A DNA stretch of 64,000 nt from Ectocarpus siliculosus (lineage: Eukaryota > Sar > Phaeophyceae > Ectocarpales > Ectocarpaceae): positions 4,347,837 to 4,411,836 of the forward strand of contig FN649728.1 in NCBI GenBank assembly GCA_000310025.1, given 5' to 3'. Both the position numbers and the translations under genes were made by a program. Positions 23,068 through 35,217 of this stretch are shown here, piece after piece; the first letter of the stretch is position 1; each line of letters opens with the position of its first letter. The notes beneath the pieces are model-generated. The model had not been told where the DNA came from, ran no database searches, and worked only from the letters and a program-made list of their open reading frames with translations.

Positions 23068-25192
23068 GCGAAGAAGGGTGGCATTGCGGAATTCAGATAG
23101 CACCCCACTCCAAACATGAAGCATTGCAAGTTGTATGAACAGGTGGCCGCTTCAGTCAGTCTGCATGAGTTCTTCCATCCGTTCTTTCCGTCGACGACCG
23201 TTTGACGTCGCCTCGTGTTTTTTCTGCGCTGGAGTGTCCCTGGACACAACTCTCCAACGTTGCAGCGAACGCAGGACCTGCGTGTTCCGCCACTTGGTGC
23301 TTTTGACAAGGCTCCCACACCTACCCTTTGCCCTCCTCCCCGGCATGCTCTCCAGTCCCCTCTGCCTGTCTCATCGCCCTTGACCGCGTGGTCCACAACC
23401 GCAATCAACTCCCACCCGTTTTAAATCTGTATCGCTACGCGCGGTCCTCGTCCCCCCGGACACTAATCCTGACCACAATACACCGATGTCCTCGCGCAAC
23501 CATTGGTTGCGCCGGATCTCCTCTTGCTACTCGTGTCCTCTCTCAGGCGGTCTATCCCCTCGTGCTCATAGCTCACCGTGATTTTCCGCCCCCGCCCCCC
23601 CGATGCCCGTGCTTGTGTGCATACGCGCTGCCTCTGATATACGTAGATTCTTCGGCGGAACGGACTGCAGCAACTTCAAGGGCTGGTCGACTCGCTTGGG
23701 GAAACCCTCTCGTTTCAACTAAAACTGCCGCATGTTCTAATTCTCATTCTTGTCGCGGCAGTTAATTTTAAGTTTCGGGCGCCGGTGGTGAACCACCGCT
23801 TGTGGCAGCCTGCAGCGTATCCTTGCCGTGGCATGTCTGCGGGGGGGGATCGTGCTCTTGTAAAAACAGTAGGTGTGGCGGCTGACAGCATTGTCTTCTA
23901 GCGGCAGCAATTATGGGGGAGCGACCCCCGTTGTGTGACACAAGAGCTAGCGGGAGTGTACGGTAACCGCCGCCTTGCTGCCGTCTGAGAATTTCTTGTT
24001 CCTCCAGCACGGATCGGAAAACGGTTGTAGAAGACTTTGCAAGATTGGTACCCGGCACACGTCTCCCCCTAGAATGGCACCGTTTGTGGCCCAACACACA
24101 GTTGCCAGTTGTGATTTTTACGAGGCAAACATGCCAAATAAGAACAGATACATTGTTTTGGTAGATTATATGCATAGATCAGAGATTAAAGGTACCCGCA
24201 GTTTTCCGATTGGCCATTTTTTTTTGAAGGAAATTTCGTGTGGTCAAAGCATGTGTTGGTGCTGTTCCGGGATGGGCATGTTTTCTGAGACCACGCCTGA
24301 CGTATGGTCGCCGGTGTTCCATGTGTGAAGTGTTCAATCGTTCTACTGTTGTATGTGCTTCGAAGATTGGTTTTGGGTTCGAGGATGCTGTGTGCATGTT
24401 TCTTTTTTTTGTCGCGCGTCCGGCTGCGGCCATCGAATAACGATACTTGTATAATGAGAAATAGACTACCGTATATGACACAAGATAACACACCCCCTGG
24501 ACCGATTTTCAAAGCTCGATTACTCCACGACGAAGAGGATGCATAAATGAAACAATACGTTTTCGAACAGCTCTCGACGAGACGGTTCCAACGCCGCCGT
24601 TTTCGGCGCTGTGACTCTTCCTGCTGTTGAGAAATCGAGCTTTGAAAATCGGCCAAGGGGGTGTGTTATCTTGTGTCATATACGGTAGTTGTTGTGGGAG
24701 GGCGCACCGGCGGGAGGAGTATTATGAAATAGTATGTCTTTAGGATGAGTTCGATATGCCACGTCCTCCGAATGAGAAAGGAGGGAGCAGACTTTGCAGA
24801 TTCATGCATACATTTCCATCCCCTGTCATTGCCCAAATGCTGCTACTATGTGGTAGTACAGTACGTCCGGCGTCCTCGGGCGGCGCGGAATTGTGCCGAC
24901 GACACCGCCTGCGTGCCCCGGAGAAGGAAGCGTGAGCAAAGATTGACTTCCGCCAGGGAAAGATGGCCTGAAGCACGAAAACAGGCGAAATGATAACTAC
25001 CTCTGCATCTGCATCTGGTTCAAACCGCTTGAGACCGTTCCCGATACCTTCGATTCGTCAGCTCAGGAGTATAGATAGTTCATCGCGAAACAATGCATGA
25101 TGTGTCTGTGTTGACACCAGTCAAACATGTCAAGAAATCTGTAGTCTCCTCGCAGCATAGTAGAATATGACGGTTGAATATGGGGTATATTT
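23068..25192. other. Intergenic region between convergent genes
   Basis: About 2.1 kb between the RAP stop codon and the probable 3' end of the minus-strand propeller gene. It should hold both 3' untranslated regions. A MITE occupies 24465-24689. No exon is recognisable in the rest. Confidence 0.5.
24465..24689. mobile_element. MITE-like element, copy B, with long terminal inverted repeats
   Basis: A 225-base element beginning CTACCGTATATGACACAAGA and ending with its inverse. The arms extend about 55 bases on each side, to AAAGCTCGATT and AATCGAGCTTT. The centre is about 110 bases and shares CTCGACGAGACGGTTCCAAC with copy A. There is no open frame for a transposase, so it would be non-autonomous. 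Target duplication is unclear; a TA dinucleotide sits at each end. Confidence 0.85.
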
Positions 25193-28100
25193 CTACTTGC
25201 TTTCCTCGGAGATGCGGCTACAAGGCTCACTCCCGAAAGCGCCACCAGGAGGATCGCATCGAAAGAGCCCACCGCATCGACCGGGGAAACCGCTTCAGCT
25301 TTGGGTGGTACGCTCATGTCATGTATCGTTCCTACACCATACTGACCTACCAATCACCTACAGTCTTCGCGCCCCCAAGGCCACAGCAAAGCACACATCA
25401 ACCTGCTCTGTGCCGAATACGACCGGACGCAGCACATCGTCGCCAGCATAGATAGGGAGGCCGACCTCGGGAAACCCCAGGAACTTTTCCATTCGAACAA
25501 AGGTACGCTGCCTTTTGAGCATCAAACACTGCTTTGAGAGCTGCCAACAGGTTGTGATAATATTCTAATTGTTTGCTGTGGCTTTGGATCCAAGGAAATT
25601 AGTATACTGCCCGCGTGCCCCCCCCCCCCCTCCCCTAGTCTTATATTCGATTCCAAAACAGGGGGGACCCAAAAAAAACTGTAATCGCCAAACCATACAC
25701 TCCGCGGCGTGGTCGCTCACCACGACAATAACGCCAACCCACGCAGGACAGGAAACCATTACCGCAAAACTTCGAAAAAGCCACTCATAGCATGAAAAAA
25801 CAAGACACACGCGTAGTTGTACCTATAGCCGAATACGAAACAGAAATTATGTTGCTTGACAGAAAGAACCCCGATGCAGCGCCTAACTCACCACAGGTAG
25901 ATAGCCACCCCCCCCAAAAAAACCAAAATTACGGCCGCTTCTCCGCGGGTGGCATCCATCAGGACCAGAAACAATTACACAATTGACACCCCGTGGACAG
26001 ATTGAAGCCACCGGAGGGTAAATACGTGATTCACCACGCGCAGCAGTTTGCACGGACTTTTTCTCCCCCATTCCCCCGTCTGCCCCCCCTCCCTTACCAG
26101 ACTCCAAAGCCCTAGTTATCGAGCAAGACGTACCTCTTGTGCTACAAACGAACCGCCAACCAAGACAACTACACACACAAGGGGGAGAGTCGGGCCACCT
26201 GCCTCCTGCCTTGCACAAGCTCGCCGAGATGCTACATACCCAACAACAGCAGAGGTAGGTCTCGCACGCAGAAAACGTTCCAAGAGAAAGAAGCAGGAAC
26301 GTCGAAAGGGGAAGAAAGCACGTCCAAACACAAGAGACAAAACGACGCAACGAATACCGGTACAATACACCACAAGACGTCCAACTATTCGGAACCACGA
26401 CAATCACAACAACAACCACACGATACACACAACCGGCAACACCTCCGACGAGGACGCTTGCTCCGACCACGCGCGCCCACTGCAAAACAAGAGGCACGAA
26501 TCGCAGCAGAAGTAATTGTAGAGGCAATTTTTATTCTTGTTTCCTGCCATCTCCCCGCTCGTCTCCAGGAGGCGTTGGCCACGAGAAGAGGGGACGAATA
26601 TTTTCCATCCCCTAGCCCCGCCGCACGGAGTTCCTCTGGGTCTACCTACACCATCGTTGCTCGTTTCGCCTTCGCCGCCTGAGAAGGTGAGTACCAATCG
26701 TAAATAGGGGGTCGTCAGGGAACGGTGTCCGGGAGGAACGATGCTCAGTTTCACCTAGGCGTGCAGAGCTTCATCTGGCTAAACATGCATACAAGGAACT
26801 TGCACTGGGTTTTATCGTGGAACTGTTGTTTATTCCATGGATTGCAGCGATGGGGTTTGGTTTTGGTTGTTAAAAATATACTTAGCAACAAGACGGAAGT
26901 CTTGACAAACGACTAGAAGAAAAAAATCGAGGTGTTTGTACGGCAATGACCATGAGCAAAAAAAATACCAAGGTTCATCCAATAAAAGAAACAAAAACCT
27001 CCAAAACGAACACGCTCCGAATAGACCGGGAAGCCGGAATCGAAGAACTCGTGCAAGTTATTCAGCAGTATCCTGCAGCAGCCGCAGCAGCAGCTGTACC
27101 TCAACGTTCCGTCCAAGAGTCCCACGTGTGAAGCATGGAGCACCTTGCGTCATTTGTTTTCATTCATTTGTCTCTCATATCGTACCTGTGACGCCGCCGC
27201 CCACTTGTAGGCAACTACGAAGAGAGCAATCCCGCCAGCAAACAGCGGGACCCCGATGTACCAGTACGGGAAATCCCTCCCGTCGTCGTCGTCGTCGTCC
27301 TCTTTCTCCGGCAACACCTCCAGCTCGACCTTCAACACCAGGTAGTTGAGCGGGTCTGCGGCCATGTTGAGAGCGGACGAATACGCCAGAGATTGCGGGG
27401 ACGGAAGCACAGGGTGGGTCAACTAATAAAAACTACTTATGGTTAGGGCGCGTTGGTTTTGTTGCAAGGCGTACAGTAGATAAGAGGCAAACAGAGCACA
27501 CGATGCAAAAAACACGAGTTTTTCTGATAAAAACGGAATTAATTCGAACGCCAACAGAGTAAATCAAGCATGGTCGGGGGTGTACAACGTGAACAGCACG
27601 GTCGTTACCGCCTCTAACAGTTGAACTCCGCGCTGCCCCCTTCTGCACAAACACATGACCGTGGGCCAGAGGGTGCCCTCGGTAGACGAAAAGGTGTCGT
27701 CTCTGACGCGCGCGGGTTTATCGAGAGGAAAATGCGGCTATGCTTCTTTCCATTTTTTCGGGGTCGCAACATGTGAGAGGCGATGTCCTAATCGCGTGAC
27801 AAGGCACAGGCGCATGTCCGCTTGTCTTCGGCCACAAAAAAAAACGAGGGCAGACTCAAAAGCCAAACCGTATCACATGCCAAAAAACATTTCAACTGGT
27901 TACATGTATGCGTATATTTATCGTAGGCCATATATATATAAACAAAAAGCCGCGGCCAGCTCTGAAGCCAGCCTTATTTGTCATGATGGTGACCATTGTG
28001 AAAGCACCAAACAAACACGTGAAAAATCCACGTTGAAACATCGGGCCGAATTCCTCGCCGCCGTTCTCGTCTCCTGCAACCCGACGTGGTTCCTCACCGT

Positions 28101-31100
28101 CAAAAAAACAAAACGGGACAAAACAAAACCTCCGTGAAACCCACGTTGCAACACCGGGTCGCATCTCTCGAATGCCATTCTCCTGTACGTCCCTCTACTG
28201 CTGTACCGTGAAAAGCAAAACGGGACAAAACCAAAAAATAATCTCCGGGAAAACTCCGCGTCGTTGTCGGGCCGCAACTCGCCTCCCACGTGTTACTCAC
28301 CGCCACCCTCAGAGTCCTCCCCGTCAAAAATGCCGTCCTGCTGGCCGATCAGGAAAACCCCGTCGGCGACGTCGGTGTCCTTCACGATGGAGAACGGCTG
28401 TTCCCGCGTCTCGTTGCTGGCGGCCGCAGCGACGAAGTACTTGGACACTTCGATGTCCTCCGGGTCGTCGATGTCGATCTTAGCGGCGACGAAGTCACCG
28501 GAGCCGAACTGCGTCATCGTTTTTGAAAGAGGAATTTGTAAAACCGCGGGTAGGGCCAAAAAACCGCAGAGGATCATCAATGCACGGGAAGGAGGTCTCA
28601 CTCGCGGGGAAACGGATCAGCCCACGGGAAAAGAGAGGACAATAAAAGCACGGACGGAGGCCAAACTCTCGGGGAAGTTGGGCAACCCACGGGAAAAAAT
28701 ACAACCATCTATGCACGGGAAAGTGGTCCACCTCACGGGAACGTGGATCGACCCACGGAAAAAAGAGCATCATTGCACACGGACGGTGGTGTCCAGCAAA
28801 GAGACTTCGCGACGTGGTTCGGTACACCAACGCGCGCGGTTCTTGGCCCATGGTACATACGGCGGTACAGTTTCGGCCGTCGGGGTCGCCGTCGTCAAGC
28901 TCGCGGATGGAAAAAAACAAAAATGCCCCTATCATATGAAAGCGCCCAAGCTTTTTTGTTCGTCCTCCGGGTTGGCACAAAACATATATATACTCGCAAG
29001 TATATATTTGCTTGCTCTGACACGACGTCTGTCCGCGCGACAAAACAAACCACCCGACAACAACCCCCCACCCCCCACCCCCGAAACCCCCGAAACCCCC
29101 GAAAAACAAAAGGCGTCAGCCCCGAGCCTACCTCCCAGTACGTGAAAGACGCGGAGCTGAGGTTAAACTGGTCCCCGAACGCGATGCCGCCAACGATGGG
29201 ACTTCCGTCGTCGGCCAGAACGATCCCCGCCGTGCCGAAGGCCGTCGCGTTGGCCTCGCTCTGCCAGACCCAGCTAACCGCCTCCTCGGCGATGTCGATG
29301 GCCACCACGAAAAGCTCGTCGGTTTCCGTGGCTGTACGTTCAGTACGCAAACAATGAGAGTAGGGTTGGGGGGAGGGAGGGGGCGGGGGTACTCACGTTT
29401 TGCATGCCTTAGCGGTTAGGGCGTGGGACACGCGTCATATATCCGTGTCTGTGCGCAGACACTTGATGGTCGGGCGGTAGTACGCAAACAACGAAGGAGG
29501 GCAACGGGGCGTGTTCAGCTCTTTTGGTTGTCTTATCGGTTAGACCATTGACCACACGCGTCCTTTATCCGTAGCTGTAGGCCGACATTTTGGGGGGGGC
29601 GTGATCGGCTTCTCTTGGTTGGCGTGCTGCAGGTAGGATTACTACCGTTGACCAACGGGGCACCGTCATCGTGGGTACATAATACTCTTCACGGAGGGAG
29701 ACGCCAACAACGACCGAAGGAGTGTGGCTCCGCACGTCGCAAGTTATCCTTCGTGCTTTCGGGTTGGGTGGGTTGTGGGGGTGTGGGTGCATACACACAA
29801 GTCAGGTGACGTGTTGGGATGGGACCGCCGATCACGAACACGACGGACGCATGGCTCAGCAGCCGTGGTACACACGCAAGAATACCAACTCTTAGATTCA
29901 AGAGCGCATCCGCCGAGAAAAGGTAACCCCCCAGACTCAAACTTCCGTCCTCTCCAGGACGCATGGTCAACGGTCGAACAGCTGAGGCACGCAATATATA
30001 ACCTGAGTAGGGCCCGCCGGTGCCGCACAACAGAAACGGCCACAAACGAATAGGAGACTAAAAAAGAACAAAGAAGCTAAGAGGACCAAGCCGATGATCA
30101 CTCGACCTGACTTTGCACCAACATCCATCAGCCTGCGTTCAAAACGTTCAGGGACGGAAACCAACTACAAAAAAAAAAAATCGACTGCTACTTGTATGGT
30201 TATATCTCGGACGGGTAGATAGTCTTCCTGTGTTTCATGCTTACTTCTATTTTTCTAATGAAAAACTACCCTTGGGGGCATATGTATGTTATTTCGTTAT
30301 TTTGGGAGGATCCACTCACTGTCCCCGTCGTAGCCAGGGATGATCCCGCTAGTGTGTCCCGCGATGTAGAGCTCGGTTTCGCTTGCGCTGAGTACTGCGC
30401 CATGAGCTTGAGACCCGTCCGCCTGAAGGAAAAAAAAAAAAAAAACGACGAAGAAAAATAAACATGGTCAACCACCCTGCGTATGCTATTCGTTGCGAGG
30501 GTGCAGGGTGGGCGGGAGTCACGCTGAAAACGCGCACAAACGCACACCTTGTAACCTCTCGTGATTTCGCTGCTCTTGGGTGTTCTCAGTGCTTTCGATT
30601 TCTTAAGCAACCAAAAAAACTGAAAGAACCATCTTTTACAATATTCGAGAAAGTCGCGTTTGGTTGGCAAAAACGTACTCGTACCAATTAACAGAAAAGC
30701 ACGATCTTCGTGTTCGACAAAAACGAACAGCCTTTTCGGAAACAGAAGGATGATTTTGCCACTACTACAGGCATGATACAACAATTAAGTACTAGAGTGA
30801 AACTTCCTCGTTTTTCCTCCGTCGCGACAACTACCGAAAAAACGCAAAAAAAAAAACGCACCAAGGTCCCCAACTCGGTGGTCAATTCCCAGAGTGTGCT
30901 GCCGTCGTCCACGTCAAGGGCATACACGAACAGCGACGATACTTCTTCCACCTCGTCGTCGTCTGCGAGAAAGCGACGGAACGAGAAATATCACGAGGAC
31001 GTTCGTTCGAGAACAAAACAACTGGTGACGGAGCCACCCCACGGCCGAAAGCGGGCATGCCTTCAAGGCCTGGCTGCTGGCTAGAACCTGCTGTATCACG

Positions 31101-33451
31101 GGGGCTTCTCCCGCGTTTCTCCTCCTCCCCCTCTGTACAGTACAGTGCTGGGGAATAGAAAGTGGGTTGAAAGTGCGGGAAGTGATATCGAAGGATAGAT
31201 ACGAGACAGGGGAAGATATGTTTGAGCCCCCACTGGCACACTAGGAAAGAGCTATTGGCCATCGGTGATCGGTCCTGTGGGAACAATGCTCCGTCCTCTC
31301 GAGGACGCGGGGTTAATGGTCTAACCGCTACGGCTGCAAACAGAAGAGTACGCCCCCCCTGCCCCCCCCCCCCCCTTCCCTCAACTATCGCGCACAATGG
31401 ATGCGTTTCGTTGAGTCACAGCACCCATCCATACCATATCCGGCGGTACGTGCTGCACTTAAAACTACAACAGCCAACCGATTTTCTTGATCAGCACCAT
31501 TTTTTCGCCAACTTGATTTTGGGCCGCCGGAAATTTCCTCAAAAGGTTTGTCCCTCCTTCGAAATAGGGAAACAAGAACGAGAACATGAACCCGGACTTT
31601 TTTTTTTTTTCGCTCTGCAAGAGTGATGTACTGTACGTCACCGCTGCTGCATCACCGGGACCCCCCTCGCTGGTGCCGCACGTAACGACACGGTCGAAAG
31701 TGCGGGCCGGCCGCTCAAGGTGATCGAGATTGTTCGTCGTTCACCACTGCACCTATACCTTAAATCTCAACAGAAACGTGCGCCGGATCGTGATCGAGAT
31801 TGGGCATCACCCTTCATCATTGCACCTATCTCAACAACAACGACAGCTGCCAAGCAATGCTCCTTCTTGATTTGACTTCAGGTAATATTGCGCATCCCCA
31901 TCTCGACGGCCACCAACTTAATGATGAGGACGGAGATACGACGACAGGTGCCATCCACGAGAGACGATTGCCACACCGCAAGCGGCGAAGAGATGGCACC
32001 CCCCCGCTGAACCGACGCTCAATCCTCGATTTTGCTCCACAACCACGGGCGCGCGGAAAGAGCCCGATAATTCTACCGCAAGCACAGCAGCAGCAACTCA
32101 CCGAGATCTTCCTCGAAGTCGGCGGAATACCCCACCACATACACGGCATCACTGCTCACGACCATCGCGGTGGGCAGGTCGGACACCGCCGTGGTCTCGA
32201 AAGGCTCCTCCCATAATATGTCATCCATGTCATGGTTTATCTTGAGGGCGAACCAGTCCTGTCCGTCGGCACCTGGTTGGTTCGCGACGGGCGACCAAAA
32301 TGTGCCGGTTCGTATAGTGTCGGGGTGTAACGGCTGACCAACGAGCAGGGCGAAAGACAGGACAAGGTGTTGCTCCTAAGCCATTATCCGCATGCAATGC
32401 GAAGCACGCGGCCGGGAGCGCCTCCTCCCTGCCCGCACGATAGGCCATTACACATGTACGTACGTACGTACGTCGCTTTTCGCTTGGCGGGGATGGTGAT
32501 GGCCAACGTGAGAAAGGGCGAGGGCGGGGTTCTCCCTCAGGGGCAACGTATTACTTTGTTGTATCGAAATCGCTTGGCAAAATGCAAGAAAACAAAAACA
32601 AAACACCTGTACTATGATATCGCGACATTTCGGCGGGGGCTCCGGCGAAATGTTCTCCTCTGGGCCGTCTTTTTTCCAGCTTTTGTTTTGTTTTGTATTG
32701 TTTTTGGCACAGGCCCCATGCCCTCCCTCGCCACACCAAGAGAGTATGAGCTTGCACACCCACATGTGTGCGTGTATTTGTCTCGATTTTTCAGACCCAC
32801 GGACACGGACAAAATAAGAAGCAAGATCGCTTACTTGCTGCCCAACCCGCCGCGAAGTAGGCGCCGTCCAGGACCGGTTCCAGGCCGACGACTGTCAATT
32901 CCTGTCAGCAGCGCAGGCAAAAAAAAACATCGTAAGGATAGGAGAGGCGGCAGAATTTACTAAAAGAGGGAGGCGGTGGCTACTTCTATCAGCAGGGCGG
33001 AACAAAAAACACAAAAAACGAAAAGGATCGGAGAGACGGATGAAAAAGGAGGGAGGTGGTGGCTACGTACGTCATGCGCCACCCAGTGTCGGCCAGGGTG
33101 AGAGGGCAACAAAACACCGCCAACACCTCAAAGAGTTCAGCGCTCAGCACATCCCTTTCGACTACTGTGGTTGGTTATATCTCCAACGGAGATCGTTCTT
33201 TGCTCTGAATTAACGACAAAGTGGAAGAAATTTCTTATAAAAAAAAACGTGGCACCTGACCTCGTTGTTGAATTGGGAACCGTTGACGAACTGCTTGGTG
33301 ACCTCAAGGTCGCCGCTGCTCAACTCGGCGATGAAATAGTCCTGCTCCCGGGCTGAGAAAGACAGACAGACAACGAGAGAGGGGCGAGAGGGGGGGGGGG
33401 CGAGAGAGAGAGAGGAGAGAGGAGAGAGAGAGAAAGAGGGAGAGAGATAGA

Positions 33452-33539
<88 letters not shown>

Positions 33540-35186
33540 CAGGGACCGGGAGAGCGGGAAATCAAATCAAGCACAACCAAGGGTCGGTCCATCTAGCGCG
33601 GAACGAAAGTACCTTGCGACAAGAACGGTGTACGCCTGTGCTAGAGACGCAGAGAGAGATAGAACTTCCGCATGCTGCTGTGGTGCGAGGTTTAGAGTGC
33701 TATCTACAGCAGTCGATGGAGAATTACAAATCCTCTACATACTTCTTGCTGACTTCTTGCTGTGAGCAATGTATCCAAAGCGGGGAACGTGTAGAGACCG
33801 CGTGGACAGCAGCAGGAATGTAGGGCAGGTTTGGTGAAACCAGAGAGAGGTGGCCAAGAGGGTGTGAGACGAGAAGGACGCTGCAGACAGAAAGGGAGGC
33901 GTGTTGGCTCTCAGGAGAACCCAAGCCCCCCACTGCTCTCGAACAGCCGAGAATCCAAAACGAGTACAGAAGTGGGGGGCCCCGAACAAGGAGGTGTCAA
34001 TAACGCGATCCCCCAAGTGAAATTGGCTGGCATATGTATGTGGATGGAATAACCAAGTTGTTCTCTACTACGCATGGAGTGAGGCTTCTGCCCTATGTGG
34101 CCGTCACTACACATCAGCTCGCCTGATATCCGGGGACCCCCATTCGGCCTGATATCCGTGACTCACGTGCGGTGTCGAGGCCGAAGAGGTGCTCCTCATC
34201 CGAGGCGGTCGACCCCACGATGACGATGCCGCTCTGAACACTCTCGTCCACCGCCATGGCGGTAATGGTGTCGTCCCCATCGCCCCCATACTGGACGGAA
34301 TCTTGCAGCTCGAGGTCGCTGTTGTACTTGATGATGGCGAAGTCGGTGCCGCCGGCTTCAGATATAATACAAAAAAAAAAAAAACAGAGGACGTGGGGGC
34401 CGGGTCAAGCGCCCTCGAGGCAGTTATACAGTACTCATGACTGCTGTCTCTGGAAGTCAAGGCACCAGAAGTTAAGTCATTCGCTGCTGTCATCCGTATG
34501 CAAGGAAGAAAGCACGAGACGCGGACCACCCGTAGCAAGATGCAGCACACCCTTCCATGCGACTCGCCGAATACCTCACGAAGCGCGATGATGTGAGGGC
34601 CTGGTCCGGTGGGAACCTGGCATGCTCCGTCCCGGGTTTGTAGTGATGCGAGGTTAATGGTCTTGCGACTACGGCATGCACGACTATGGGTACCCCCCCC
34701 CCCAGATACTCTTGTTCCTTTACGCGATGTTATTTTAACTTTTTATTTTTTGTCAACCGGCCCAGACTTGCAGGTATTCGTATTTGTCTTGTCGCCCCCT
34801 TCGTGGTGCGATCATGGCCTTCCCTGACCCCGCACAACATAATCTACCCGACCAACAACATAGTCACCGCAAAAATAAAATAAAATAACGGTAACCTGGT
34901 TGTCGAGCTCATGAAGTGATGGGCTTGATCAACAACGTCGTTGCCAAGCGTGTATCAGGGGGGCATCAAATGCTAAACACGACGATCGCTAGACGGAGAG
35001 CATTACGAGGGGGATACGCGGAACGGATTCCTGGAGATTTGGGAACGAGTCTAAGCTATGTAGTGCGCCTACCGTTGGTCCCGCCTGATAATTCATTGCC
35101 GGTGTTTGCCGCCACGAACAGCTGCGAGGTATCCACAATCCAGACCCCCGCCACAGCGCTGGCGGTATCGGAACCCCCGCAAGAAT

Positions 35187-35217
<31 letters not shown>

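Noticed and set aside
25883-26682. Overlapping 214-codon reverse and 181-codon forward frames
   Set aside because: Both are low-complexity (Val/Cys-rich, Gln/Thr-rich), lack splice-supported borders, and fall in the probable last large intron of the propeller gene.
26946-27131. Plus-strand frame with [20 protein letters not shown]
   Set aside because: It looks protein-like, but it is short, has a repeat-driven Ala run, no splice partners on the plus strand, and overlaps the alternative last exon of the minus-strand gene.
28264-29145. 293-codon plus-strand open frame
   Set aside because: It is antisense to two well-supported exons of the propeller gene and runs through intronic tandem repeats. 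Composition is low complexity.
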